A stretch of 64,000 bases of DNA from Chrysoperla carnea (GCF_905475395.1 NC_058339.1:5278001-5342000); one strand, 5' to 3'. Positions 47,844-59,955 are shown, counted from the first letter of the stretch. Notes: generated from the letters alone by a model not told the origin. A program made the numbers and translations.

Positions 47844-48202
47844 TAGCCTTTTTCCCGGGAAGATTAAAAATAAATCATCTAGATGGCAGGATATATTTGT
47901 ACCCCCTCCTCTAGTGTTGCCATCTAGCGGATCCTTTTTTAACCTTCAGAGAAAAAAGGACTGGAATTATTAATTATTGTTTGTCCGGATTTAGTGATAA
48001 TATGATAATGTTTATAATTTGTCTTATGTAGTTAGTTAAAATTTTTTTTTAGTATTATTTAAAAAATAGAATGCTTTAATTAGCCTTTTTCCTGGGAAGA
48101 TTAAAAAAAGATCCGCTAGATGGCAACACTAGGGGGGGGGGGTACAAATATATCCTGCCATCTAGAGGATTTATTTTTAATCTTCCCAGGAAAAAGGCTA
48201 AT
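47844..48202. mobile_element. Two inverted copies of a palindromic MITE of about 124 bp
   Basis: 48079-48202 is a palindrome with ends ATTAGCCTTTTTCCTGGGAA. 47844-47945 is an inverted, right-truncated relative that meets a fragment of the 9231-9659 MITE family. Both carry CTAGATGGCA and a run of C or G in the loop. Confidence 0.75.
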
Positions 48203-49318
48203 ACAGCATCAATTGGGCCAAGTCATCGATAGGGCCATAATATCGCTAGTCTTAATTATTTTTATTTCGACTGTTCCAAGAAAGAGTGTCCCGGGAAACT
48301 ATTTTTCGTAACACTTTAGACTGATAGTTTGACTGATTGATTAACTAAAAGAATTATTTATTACAATTAAATTACGTAAAAGTTTGTTTCCAAGATATTT
48401 TATTACTTTTTAAATCAATTGAAATATATAAAATTTGTATCTCGTAATTGAGTATTTAATTTAATTTTCTTTTTTTTGCAACAAACAAAATGTTCAATAA
48501 TTATTATTGCTCTCTTCATATAATATAAACTTAAAAAAAAAATATCGTTCCAAAATGAAACTCTTTAATTCGGTTATGAAAATAAAAATAATTCTACAAT
48601 CTGACACAACACAACCAACAAAATAGAAATAAGCGTATATCACACGATGATTTAAAAAAAAAAAATAAAGAACGCCCTAAAATACAGTCAATTATTTTGT
48701 TTTGTTTACAGTCGGAAATGAAAAATGTTACTTCTAAGTTTTTTTTAAATAAAGTGCAATAAATATACCTCAACAATTCACGTGATATTTTCTAAATTTT
48801 TTTTAAATTAATATTTTTTTGGTCTATGAAATAAGCATACATCGGTTGAATAATTAGTTCTTAGGTCACAATCAAGATTTAGGCAAGAATTGAATTGAAT
48901 GCACTTACTACTTACCAGGCCCGTGTCCATGGGGAAGAGAGGTTTGAGGAGTCAGCAAAAAAAACTCGTTAAGAATCACTCCACATAAATTGGAACTAAG
49001 AATATAGTCGTGGAAATGTAACCATTTATGAAATGCATTTCCACTTACTAGTCAGCTGTTCAAGGTATAAGATATCCATGCATATTTTGAGCTCGGTACA
49101 TTTTTGAATCTAGTACTTCAAACAGAAAACCACGATCTTGACGAGGCTATCGAACTGGCTGACTGAAAAAGAAGAGGAAACGCTGGAGAAAAGTTCAGAA
49201 AAAATTCCAAAACCCAGAGTGAAATCTGCGATGAATACGACATTGAATCCCGGAAGCCAAGGCTTGCGTCAAAACAGACTCAGCACTCGAATGAGAGACT
49301 GATTCAGTTGAACATATC

Positions 49319-49620
49319 GATTTGTCATTTACAGGATCGATTTTTGAATTATCACAATATACAATAATCAAATTTATCAACAAAAATATTTGCAATGAAG
49401 ATGCGTTTCCAAATGTCTACCAAATGCTTCCCGTTCTGGCATTTTTGCCTATGATAACAGCGACGAATGAACGATTCTTTTCAACTTTGTATCGTTTCAA
49501 AACAAACCTTAGATCGACAATGCCAGAAAATTGGCTTTAACGACAATTGTCGAAAAATGTAGAGGTCGATGCGCACAGAGTTTTAGCAAGTTACTTCCGT
49601 GGCTCACAGAATTAACTTAA
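49319..49620 (+). pseudogene. hAT transposase C-terminal remnant
   Basis: EDAFPNVYQMLPVLAFLPMI followed by TNERFFSTLYRFKTNLRSTM is the hAT dimerisation domain pattern, as in ZMYM1/P52rIPK-like transposases. A frameshift and stop follow at 49540; a second frame continues LTTIVEKCRGRCAQSF. The rest of the transposase is missing. Sequence at 48940-49160 is shared with 10440-10625 and may belong to the same element. Confidence 0.8.
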
Positions 49621-50234
49621 AATAGTAATTGAATATCACATTTTTAATCCGCGAATGAAAAAGAAGAGGTGTTATAAGTTTAACCGTTATGTGTGTCTGT
49701 CTGATTTTTTTTGTTACGTATGAAAGGTCATTTCATGGAGAGTGTTCTTAGGCCAAAAAATTGGTGATCTTCAAAATCGGCTTAGTTTGTTTTTTATAAC
49801 TTTATGAGCTATAAACCTTCTCTTCCCCTGGTTCTGGATGATTTCTACGCACTGGCTTGGCAGTTGCAAAGTACATTTAGCTTTGGTTAATGATTGAATT
49901 ATACAACTGATGTATTTATCTACACAAAAATAATCTAAAAACACTTAGTATTTAAAATCCATATTTCATAATTTCATTTATTAAATTTATAGATGATGGA
50001 TGGACATACCACCAACAAGTACTGCACTTCAACTTCAACATTCAATAAAAATATGGCACTTAAATGCTACTTAGATTCACTTAACGTCAAGTTATATCAG
50101 CTAAACTTCACACTGTACCAATTAAATTAAACGAATCTTAAATATCAGAGTTGTGTCGTCAACGTCAAACGTCAATTATCAATTTAATCTACTAGTGTGA
50201 TCAAATAAAAAAAAAATGGCGTCAATTTTTAGAT

Positions 50235-51540
50235 AATTCTGAGTTCGGAGAAAAAAATTGAATTTAGTAGATCATTATGATACAAATTGAGGAAACTAAA
50301 ATCCAACATTTTTTGATGGTCGGAAGGGGTCCAAAAAAAATGGTAAAGTGGCCTAATCCGGTCTTTCGCGTCAGACACCGTCGGATTGAGTTAAAAATAA
50401 AAAAGTGTTCAATGAGCTTACGCGCCTTAAAAAGGCGAAAAGAATGAGCTGCGAATGAACCCGATTGGTCCATCGATGTCCCCACAAATTGCAAAAAACC
50501 ATCGATTTTGCTCGAAATTTCAAAACTTCATAGCTCTTGTTGTTTTAAAGATTCAAAGCTGAGATTTAAATGGATTGTAGCTTTTGTACCCATGAAGTAT
50601 CACACACAATTTCAGCAAGATCGAATGTATACTTTTTGCAAACCGCAGCTGAATGCAAAAAACAGGACTTTTGTAAAATGGCCCTAAAAAAGTTGTGGTG
50701 CGGTAACGCGCTATTTTTTTTACGCGATCATATGCTTCAATAGTTAAAGTAATACCTACTTAAGTGCCAACCTCTCATCTTAAGTAAAAGTTAATAAAAT
50801 ATAAATTTTAAATTACTATTATTTTAAATTATAACATTAAAAATAGGATGGGAGTAATGGGAGCAATTATTAAGACAATAATGTCACATAACTTCTGTCT
50901 CTTAATAATTGCTCTCATTACTCCCATCCTATTTTTAATGTTATAATTTAAAATAATAGTAATTTAAAATTAATATTTTATTAACTTTTACTTAAGATGA
51001 GAGGTTGACACTTTAGTAGGTATTACTTTAACTATTGAAGCATATGATCGCGTAAAAAAAATAGCGCGTTACCGCACCACAACTTTTTTAGGGCCATTTT
51101 ACAAAAGTCCTGTTTTTTGCATTCAGCTGCGGTTTGCAAAAAGTATACATTCGATCTTGCTGAAATTGTGTGTGATACTTCATGGGTACAAAAGCTACAA
51201 TCCATTTAAATCTCAGCTTTGAATCTTTAAAACAACAAGAGCTATGAAGTTTTGAAATTTCGAGCAAAATCGATGGTTTTTTGCAATTTGTGGGGACATC
51301 GATGGACCAATCGGGTTCATTCGCAGCTCATTCTTTTCGCCTTTTTAAGGCGCGTAAGCTCATTGAACACTTTTTTATTTTTAACTCAATCCGACGGTGT
51401 CTGACGCGAAAGACCGGATTAGGCCACTTTACCATTTTTTTTGGACCCCTTCCGACCATCAAAAAATGTTGGATTTTAGTTTCCTCAATTTGTATCATAA
51501 TGATCTACTAAATTCAATTTTTTTCTCCGAACTCAGAATT
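50235..51540. repeat. 1.3-kb near-perfect palindrome
   Basis: Two arms of about 640 bp are reverse complements about position 50887/50888, with a loop of roughly 20 bases. Outer ends are AATTCTGAGTTCGGAG and its complement. Identical 76-codon ORFs in the two arms are by-products of the symmetry. A few single-base differences occur near the centre. Confidence 0.93.
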
Positions 51541-52459
51541 AAATTATTCAAAAAGTTAATTTGATCATATCATACATAATTGGGATGATGACAAATTATG
51601 ACAATTTTGACTAATAGGGTATTATCGTTAGTCAAAAATAAATCATGATTGAAAAAAGTTAAAATTTATGTAAAATTATACTTAAATATTCTGATTTCAA
51701 GTCATAAAAGCACATTTTTCTTTTAAAATATTAAAATTAAAAATCGTATTTTTTAAACTGTATATCACGTGACCTAAAACGCGGGTAAGCCCTGCTGTGA
51801 TGTCATAGCGGTATGAGTCATAGACCATCAATTAGTTCAGTGTAGACACCTGGATATAATATATACATAGATAATAAGTATTTATATTTATACAATAATC
51901 AGATGTCTATGAATATATCTGTCAAATTTATTTGTGTTATTTCGTATAGTGATACCCATATTACGTCATCAAATTGGATGCCCGCGTTTTTGACAGTTTA
52001 AAACAGGTTTAAAATTTAATTTAAGTTTTTGGCAAGAAAGCATGTGTATTTTTCCGAAATAAATTTTTGGTGGCTTTTTATTAGCAAAATCAACATTTTG
52101 AAGTAATTTTTCTAGTGGAATACCCTATTTGTACTCACAACTCTGTTACATTCTCACGAGGTAAAATATCGCGTTTCAATTAAACGTAAAGAAAAAATAA
52201 AAAAATAAAGTTGTTATTCTGATTTCAAAAGAAAAAACAACAAAAGAAATTCTTTATACAAAGCATTCGGAAATCAAGCGAATTAAGTAACGCATTTTTC
52301 GAATGACTAATAATTCGAACTGATAAAAAAATAATTCACGTATTAATAAGTTATTAAACTACAAACATTTAGATACATTCTAATTAAAGCATATTATCAA
52401 TTATATTCAACGAGGAGGAGAGAAAATTATTTTATTTTGGTGGTTTTTTATTTGTTTTT

Positions 52460-55304
52460 TTAACCACCTGCCTTTTTAGTACGTAATGATCGAGATGATA
52501 ACGACATACGTCGTAGAGATCGCATTGCCATTGCTCTATTAAAATGACGTTGATGTGTTTTTACTTCCGATAATTCAGCTTCTAGATTCGAATCAACTGA
52601 AGCTACAATTACCAACAAAACTCCAACAACCTAAATATTAAAGAAAATTAATTTTTAAACCTCCATATATAATATAAATGTAAAAGTAAGGATGTTTGTT
52701 TGTTTGTTTGTTACGCTTTCACGTTAAAAACTTACCAATAATATGATAATGATTAACGTATACATATGAATGGCAGCTTCTGGCAATGATTCAACTTCTT
52801 TAAGCGCTGTTATTGCAGGCTCAAATTCAGGACGCAACTCTAACGTATGTCTTAGATGTATAGATGCCTCTTGAAATCGACCACTTGCTTTAAAGATCTC
52901 ACCTAGTGTATAATATTGTTGCCAAGCATTTTTATCAGGCGGTTGTACTTCTAACGAACGTTGTGCCACATAAATGGCATCATCAAAATATTGTACAGCA
53001 AATAATACTTTTGCTAAATTTAGCAATACCTACAAATAAGGTGTTAACTCGTTTTTATTCTTTAGTTGTATCAGTTTAAATAGGAAATTGAAAAGTTACC
53101 TCCGCATTATGAGGTGAAACTGCTAAAGCTCGTCGAAAACATTCTATTGATTTATGTGCATCACCTTTTATGCGCCAAAAATTACCAATTTGATTATAAA
53201 GTTGAATTGATTTCGGTTTCTAAAACAATTAAGAATTCAGTTACGATACATTTTTATAAATAATAAAATCCTAATAAAAGTTTAATATTTACCTCTCGTT
53301 TTGCTTTTTTGAGTCGTCTTTCTAATGCATTCACATCAAATTCAGCTACACCATTTTTATTATTTTTTTTCTTAGTGAATATTTGAGCAACTTTTGGCTC
53401 TGGTACCGTTGGATGCATATGTCGTAATGCAACACCTGCCAAACTATCATAATATGTAAAATTAACGGTTTTACCACAATCTAAAACTTCGTCGTCTGCA
53501 ATTGTGGCACTATTATCATTATCTCTTATCGAATTTATATTTGTTGCGTTCTTATCATATCTAAAAAAAAAAATAAAATTAGAAATATCTTATATTCTTT
53601 TACTAATCCAAAATTAATCAGGAAACAAAGCAAGGCACAGATTATAGTTTTTAATTTAAAACAGATCTGCAACTCCCTGTAAAAGTTTTACTATTTTCGT
53701 TCTCTGAAGATGCCTTTCTCCAGGTGGCTCTACACATTATATTCGTGTAAGGCCATCTATTAGTTTTGATAATAATTTATCCATTTCAATGGTTGTTGGG
53801 GAAACAATATTTTATATATTTTTAAATAAATAAACAATAGGTCTTTCAAAATTCGTTTGCATGTCATTAAAATTTATAAATTTCTTTGTGTGTATTCTCA
53901 AATGATTGTCTTTATAAACATTTTGTGGATTATTTGAATAGTGGCATTATTTAAGTATTTTGGCCGTTTTCATTGTGGCCTTGTTCATTATCTAATTAGT
54001 GTAATTTAGTCGTTTTAAGTGTGTTTATATTATTTTCCGATTTTTTTATGGTATGTACTGAGTTTATTTTAGCGCTTAGGTCTTGTTAATCATCGTGTTG
54101 TTACATTTAGGTAGTGTTTAATTGTGATTATAATTGACTAATAACGAAATAAAACAGTTTTACATTACATTTAACTTACATCAAACTAATAATTAATTGT
54201 TATTAATAATGTTAATATTAAAATAAATGCTATTTTATTTCAAATATTGCAATAAATTATTATTTTATTAATATTTGTTATTTTATTTAAAAAACTTCAC
54301 TTTATTTAATTAGAAGACAAATAAATACAAAAAAATTTAATAAAAAATGGTAAACTAAATAGAAATTATTCGAATAGTACCTAATTCCCGCCATTTAAAA
54401 AAAAAAATAGTTTATTGTAAGTGCCTTTCTCCAGGGGGCTTTTTGGACAACATTTCATGTACTGGTAGAGTTGCCTATCTATTATCACCTAATCTGTGAA
54501 GGTCCTAATATTTATTAGGACAGGAAAAAATCTGTTCTAATAAATTTAAGAATTTCCAACGGAAAAATCAATAGATACTGAGTAGATTGTAACATTTCGT
54601 CACAATTTTTTTTCCTATTAATTATGATCTCGATAGGAACTTCTTCACTACCGGAAATAATCTCAACATCGCGGTGAACAAATTTTATTTATGATTTAAC
54701 TTTCCATGGCTACGAACTATGTTATTACTGCCTTTTTTGTGCATATTAAATGTCAATGTGTTTTTATTAAGCATTATATTCGTTTAATTAGCAATACACA
54801 GTTTTTTAAAGAAAATGATGGTAACACAAGGATTTACAATTAAATATCCATGCAAAAATCACTCAAATAAAAACTTTCGATTCAACTGACTGAGATATCC
54901 ACAATATAAACACAAGGACAAAGATTGATGGCCAAAGAATCATAAACAGTATAAAGAAATATTTACTTATCACCAATATGTTTTCCATTTTGTAATGATT
55001 GACAATCCGTACAATAGTATTCTAAACTTTGCTTCGTCCAAAATTCACCAAAATGTACTGTTGAGGTTATAATATTAAAAATTGGATCATCTTCGGTTAC
55101 AAATTGTCCATCAGATACACCACCTGGTATAGTTACAACCTGATGGAATGGACTTGCTTCGACAATTTTCTCCTCTTCAGCATTTAATTTCCAAAGTGTT
55201 GATGTACGTGAATTTGTTGAGAATACATTAAATGACAATATATAAATAGATATAATTGTTATATATGGTATATCTCCATTCATTTTTTGTATATTGTCAT
55301 TCAT
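52460..55304 (-). CDS. TTC17-like TPR protein with signal peptide and C-terminal membrane segment
   Basis: Five exons: 55304-54967, 53560-53293, 53219-53100, 53029-52736 and 52630-52460. Phases 2, 0, 0, 0 agree, giving 396 residues. The N-terminus (from MNDNIQK or MNGDIPY) has a hydrophobic IPYITIISIYILSFNVF, probably a signal sequence, then a segment with EYYCTDCQSL. Two to three TPR units follow: SIQLYNQIGNFWRIKGDAHK, VLLNLAKVLFAVQYFDDAIY and QYYTLGEIFKASGRFQEASI. A hydrophobic MYTLIIIILLVVGVLLVIVA segment and a basic 40-residue tail end the protein. The TPR block resembles the C-terminal TPRs of TTC17, a protein linked to actin and cilia, but the protein is far shorter. The gene structure is secure; the family name is less so. 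Confidence 0.8.
53561..54966. other. First intron of the TPR gene
   Basis: No exon was seen. A direct repeat begins TGCCTTTCTCCAGG at about 53709 and again at about 54421, each followed by related sequence of about 80 bases. Confidence 0.6.
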
Positions 55305-55454
55305 TTAATTTTGCAAATCAATCATTTTTTAATTAATCACTTTTGTGAATTTGATTTTATTATGATCAAATATTTAACTTAAAATTTTATATTTCATTTC
55401 ATCATGTACTTCACAGAGTACAGACTAGAGTATGTTCTTATCTATGACTATGAT

Positions 55455-55551
55455 CATGAAGGTTATAAAGAAGGAGAACGATCGCTATAGAAAATAGACG
55501 CGCTAATGCTTTAGTGCGTAGCGATCGTTCTCCTTCTATCTAGCCTCCATG
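55455..55551. mobile_element. hAT-like MITE family C, copy 3 (97 bp)
   Basis: It is a near-perfect hairpin: CATGAAGGTTATAAAGAAGG...AACGATCGCT and its complement around a small centre. The 8-bp ACTATGAT flanks both sides (55447-55454 and 55552-55559), the size typical of hAT. Confidence 0.9.
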
Positions 55552-56365
55552 ACTATGATTGTGAATCTCATTTTTATTATTTGTGTATTGTACAATCCAA
55601 GTCAGAATTCAGAATTGCTAGTAAAAGCTAAAATTGCAAATAATTGCCAAAGTTGGGAAAACAATATCAATAGGGAATATTCATGTATTTTTTTTATATT
55701 TTTAATTCATTGTTTACACCGTTATAACAAAGTAAAAAATATAAATACTGTTTAAAAATGTTGTAATTAAGCGTAAACAAATATATATAATACATAATTT
55801 TGAGATATTTAAACGTAGTTTTTTGGCGCTCTCTGTTGATGACGTATAAGTACGTGATCTGTCAATTGGTGACAGTTCAATGTATAATTTACACTTTAAA
55901 AAAATGAATTTACAACACAGAATTTACACTCGTTATTATTAAGATTTCTAATAAAAAGCCGTAGAATAGTATAATTTAATGAAATACCATATAAAATGTA
56001 CGTAATTAATATCATACAGTATGTCAACAAATTTGACAAGCCCGTATTTTGATGACACGTCCGTATAAAAATTTGAATTTCCGTTTTAGAAATTTTTAAA
56101 TGCCATCACTAAATTTGTACTTTTATTAATCAATTTTAAGTAATTAACAAGTGAAAACAAACAATTGACTGAGTTAATTGTTGAAATACCATGTATAGGC
56201 AGTGTTGATAACTCTGTCACATTTCACATACATACATATCTGACATATTTAACTGATATTCTCATATAATGCGCAATCGTTTGTTTTTTTTGACGTCATG
56301 TAAATAACAAAAGATATTCACTTTGATATTCCTATATTAATACATACTATAAAATTTGTACCTAA

Positions 56366-56770
56366 TTAACGCCCTCGTGGGTAAACAGTGATGTTTACAA
56401 AAAAATGTTTCAAACAAAAGTTGTTTATTTTTTGTAAGGAACATTTTTTACATTTAAACTTTTATTCTATCTCTAACGGTTTACAAGATGGGTACTACGG
56501 ATCCATGACCCAATTGACCCATGTTGCTCATTTACGAACTTGACCTCACTTTTTACGTCCTAAGCACGCTGTAAAAATTTCAGCTTGATATCTCTTTTTG
56601 TTTTTGAGTAATCGTGACCACAGACGGACGGACAACCGGAAATGGATTAATTAGGTGATTTTATGAACACCTATACCAATTTTTTTTTTGTAGCATCAAT
56701 ATTTTTAGGCGTTACAAACTTGGGACTAAACTTATAATACTATGTATATTTCATATATACATGGTATAAA
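56366..56770 (+). repeat. Dispersed repeat A, long copy
   Basis: It parallels 24766-25133, from ACCTAATTAACGCCCTCGTG through GACGGACGGACAACCGGAAA to ATATACATGGTATAAAAAG. Confidence 0.8.
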
Positions 56771-57109
56771 AAGGTATTAATTACTAAAATAAAGGTTTAG
56801 TTGAAATGTCCAGTCAATAAAGTTACGGAAAAAAAATATTTGAACCAAATTGAAATTTCATAAATATTCCCTATTTTAATGAAACTTTTTGTAACGTGTT
56901 TATAGGATCCCGAGGACATTCAGCCAATTTAAATTAGTCATAGGGGAGCATAGAGCTCCAGCGGGGGGAATATGTAAACCAAATTTTTATGAAATGCTTA
57001 TTTTGGCTTAAAATTGCCTTCTATATAGTAGGTTTTTTTGACCGCTGAAAATTTAAAATCCCGTCAAATTTTTATTTACATTTCAGAGATATCTTTCGTT
57101 TTTGAATTG

Positions 57110-57719
57110 TCGAGGTGACGGACGGGCGGGTAACCGAAAATGGGCTAATTAGGTGATTTTATGAACACTTATTCCAAAATTTTGTTTGTAGAATTAATAT
57201 TTCTAAGTGTTACAAATAGGACTAATTTTAATATCTTAATATATATATTTCTTGTGTGTGTCTGTATGTGACTGAACTCCTCCTAGACGGCTGGACCGAT
57301 TTCGATGAAATTTTTTGTGTGAGTTCAAGGGGATTCGAGGATGGTTTAGATTTACAATTTGGTCCAGTACAACTGTTTTTGAGGGCTCCGTACCAAAAAA
57401 ATGAAATTTCATTAAATGGTGGGAGCGCATATAAATCATATCACATTATGTATACTATGTGTACTATGTATTTTTAATAGTATTCAGGTATTGTCAATAG
57501 GCATTTATTAGAGCCATATGCGAGCGCAGCGAGCTCTACTATCAAAGGTCAGGCCAAAGGTCGAAGGTCAGGCCACTCCAATAAATAGGAGTTAAATTGG
57601 GGTTTAGCGGACAGGCTAAACGTAGTATAGGTATTCATGAATTGGAGTTACGTTTTTACGGGACAACGTCCGTCGGGGCCGCTAGTATCAATATATATTT
57701 CATATGTATAGGGTATAAA
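57110..57719 (+). repeat. Dispersed repeat A, split by a Helitron
   Basis: The left part is 57110-57233 (from GTCGAGGTGACGGACGGGCG) and the right part is 57686-57719 (CATATGTATAGGGTATAAAA). The split point is the insertion site of the Helitron below. Confidence 0.8.
57234..57685 (+). mobile_element. Non-autonomous Helitron, 452 bp
   Basis: It starts TCTTAATATATATATTTCTT between A and T and ends CAACGTCCGTCGGGGCCG followed by CTAG, a 3' end type seen in insect Helitrons. It carries GACGGCTGGACCGATTTCGA. It has no coding capacity. Confidence 0.78.
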
Positions 57720-57758
57720 AGAAACTTACCTTTGCTTAAAAATAATAAGATTTTCCCT

Positions 57759-57894
57759 ATTTGACATTATCATAAAGATGGAGAACAATCTTACTCACAC
57801 ATATAGAACCCTAGTACGTATACATTATAAATTACTTATAGAGCTCTATATATGTGGGTAAGATCGTTCGCCATTTTTATGATAATGTCAAATA
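57759..57894. mobile_element. Small palindromic MITE
   Basis: TATTTGACATTATCATAAA and its complement flank an imperfect hairpin with GAACAATCTTACTCACA and its mirrored relative. Confidence 0.7.
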
Positions 57895-58038
57895 GACAAT
57901 ATGTTCTCAAAAACTGTATCGAAGGTTATCGGGAAGGAGGTTGGTGTAATTAATACCTTTCAGAATAATGATTCATTCAGAAATGATTACATTGTAATTA
58001 ATTTTTATTTATTTACTGAAGTAATAACAATATGATTT

Positions 58039-59805
58039 TTATTTATTATGAATACGTTTATGTGTAACTAAAACACTTTTATAAGTAAATCTTTTATTAC
58101 AAATATCACATGAAAATGGTTTTTCTTCGCTATGGATAAGTTTATGTGAAACTAAATGATGTCGTTGAATAAATGATTTATTACAAATATCACATGAAAA
58201 TGGTTTTTCTCCACTGTGAATTCGTTTATGTCTTTTTAATTGACTTTGAATACTAAATGCTTTATTACAAACATCACATGAAAATGGTTTTTCTCTGTTA
58301 TGAATACTTTTATGTGAAACTAAATAACCTTGCTCCGTGAATGTTTTATTACAAATATTACATAAAAATGGTTTTTCTCCGCTATGAATCTGTTTATGTT
58401 TAACTAAAGATCCTTGTTGGGTAAATGTTTTATTACAAATATCACATGAATATGGTTTTTCTCCACTATGGGTGCGTTTATGTGAAACTAAAATATTCTT
58501 ACAAGTAAATCTTTTATTACAAATATTACATAAAAATGGTTTCTCTCCACTGTGGATAAGTTTATGTGGACCTAAATGATGTCGTTGACTAAATGATTTA
58601 TTACAAATATCACATGAAAATGGTTTTTCTCCGCTGTGAACCCGTTTATGTTTAACTAAAGATTCTTGTTGGGTAAATGTTTTATTACAAATATCACATG
58701 AAAATGGTTTTTCTCCGCTATGAATCCGTTTATGTTTAACTAAAGATCCTTGTTGGGTAAATGTTTTATTACAAATATCACATGAATATGGTTTTTCTCC
58801 ACTATGGGTGCGTTTATGTGAAACTAAAATATTCTTACAAGTAAAACTTTTATTACAAATATTACATAAAAATGGTTTCTCTCCACTGTGGATAAGTTTA
58901 TGTGAATCTAAACGATGTCGTTGACTAAATGATTTATTACAAATATCACATGAAAATGGTTTTTCTCCTCTATGAATCCGTTTATGTTTAACTAAAGATC
59001 CTTTTTGGGTAAATGTTTTATTACAAATATCACAAAAAAATGATTGATTTATAATTCCAGTAGGTGAATTTAAACTAGTATTTTCATCTAATATTTCATC
59101 TTTAATAATTATTTCTGTATGTAATTCTTGTTCAAGTTTAATATTTTCGTAGTTAATTGTGCATAATTGTTCATCATTTTCACTAACACTCACAGTACTA
59201 TCAATAACAGATTGTTCATCATTTTCACTAGCACACACAGTACTATCAATAACATTAATGTCATCTTTTGATGTTTCATTTTTAATTTGTTCAACTTCCA
59301 TGACAACATTTTCATCCAATATTTCACTTTTCACTAAACTAGTATTTTCATCTTTAATAATTATTTCTGTATGTAATTCTTGTTCAAGTTTAATATTTTC
59401 GTAGTTAATTGTGCATAATTGTTCATCATTTTCACTAACACTCACAGTACTATCAATAACAGATTGTTCATCATTTTCACTGACACACACTGTACTATCA
59501 ATAACATTAATGTCATCTTTTGGTGTTTCATTTTTAATTTGTTCAACTTCCATGACAACATTTTCATCCAATATTTCACTTTTAATATTCACTTCTCCAT
59601 AATTAATAATATTTGGGTACAAATTTTTATCATTTTCATAAATTGGTTCTTGTTTTACAATTTTATTACGGTTGTTAAGTATTTCTTCTTTCATTAAATC
59701 ATTACTGCCGTCTTCTGATATTTCATTCTTAATTAGTACAACTTCCATTGTAACCTTATCATCTAATGTTTTAATTTTAACCATTAAAATTCGTGGGGTT
59801 AACAC
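58039..59805 (-). CDS. C2H2 zinc-finger protein with 12 tandem fingers
   Basis: It has one open exon of 588 residues; the start may be MLTPRIL (59805) or MVKIKTLDD (59784). Residues 1 to about 255 are an acidic linker with two tandem copies of an 84-residue unit (KSEILDENVVMEVEQIKNET through TEIIIKDENTSL). Twelve fingers of CDICNKxFxxxxxLxxHKxIH type with the linker HSGEKP follow to the C-terminus. Fingers 2-4 and 6-8 are nearly the same triplet, so the array grew by triplication-type duplication. Nuclear DNA binding is expected; targets are unknown. No ZAD, BTB or KRAB domain is visible. It is probably a member of a lineage-expanded family. Confidence 0.92.
   Translation of the reverse strand: MLTPRILMVKIKTLDDKVTMEVVLIKNEISEDGSNDLMKEEILNNRNKIVKQEPIYENDKNLYPNIINYGEVNIKSEILDENVVMEVEQIKNETPKDDINVIDSTVCVSENDEQSVIDSTVSVSENDEQLCTINYENIKLEQELHTEIIIKDENTSLVKSEILDENVVMEVEQIKNETSKDDINVIDSTVCASENDEQSVIDSTVSVSENDEQLCTINYENIKLEQELHTEIIIKDEILDENTSLNSPTGIINQSFFCDICNKTFTQKGSLVKHKRIHRGEKPFSCDICNKSFSQRHRLDSHKLIHSGEKPFLCNICNKSFTCKNILVSHKRTHSGEKPYSCDICNKTFTQQGSLVKHKRIHSGEKPFSCDICNKTFTQQESLVKHKRVHSGEKPFSCDICNKSFSQRHHLGPHKLIHSGEKPFLCNICNKRFTCKNILVSHKRTHSGEKPYSCDICNKTFTQQGSLVKHKQIHSGEKPFLCNICNKTFTEQGYLVSHKSIHNREKPFSCDVCNKAFSIQSQLKRHKRIHSGEKPFSCDICNKSFIQRHHLVSHKLIHSEEKPFSCDICNKRFTYKSVLVTHKRIHNK
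59077..59600 (-). repeat. Two 252-bp tandem repeats within the zinc-finger gene
   Basis: Sequence at about 59096-59347 recurs at 59348-59599 with a 252-bp period and few changes, keeping the frame. A short third partial unit begins at about 59077. Confidence 0.85.
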
Positions 59806-59955
59806 TTTTCTTTAAAATTTTCCGATCATTAGGCATCGTCTATACATAAAAACAGTTTTCCAAACCTTCTTTTAACCACAATAAAAACAAACAAATTAAA
59901 TGTTAAACATGGTGAATGTTAAACATGACATATTAAAAATGGCGAATGTTTCTGT

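Larger units (their letters stand above)
45572..52459. other. Intergenic region between Ntf-2 and the TPR gene
   Basis: No intact gene was seen. Separate entries cover the palindromic MITEs (47844-48202), the hAT remnant (49319-49620) and the large palindrome (50235-51540). The stretches 45600-47800, 48300-48900 and 51550-52450 hold AT-rich sequence with scattered repeat fragments. Confidence 0.65.
55305..58038. other. Intergenic region between the TPR gene and the zinc-finger gene
   Basis: It holds a 97-bp MITE (55455-55551), two copies of repeat A, a Helitron (57234-57685) and a small palindrome (57759-57894). No gene is supported. Confidence 0.7.

Noticed and set aside
50264-51511. Two identical 76-aa ORFs as a duplicated gene
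   Set aside because: They are mirror images within a palindrome; there is no domain and no start context, so the symmetry explains the identity.
59159-59697. Plus-strand ORFs opposite the zinc-finger gene
   Set aside because: They are antisense shadows of the acidic linker repeats.
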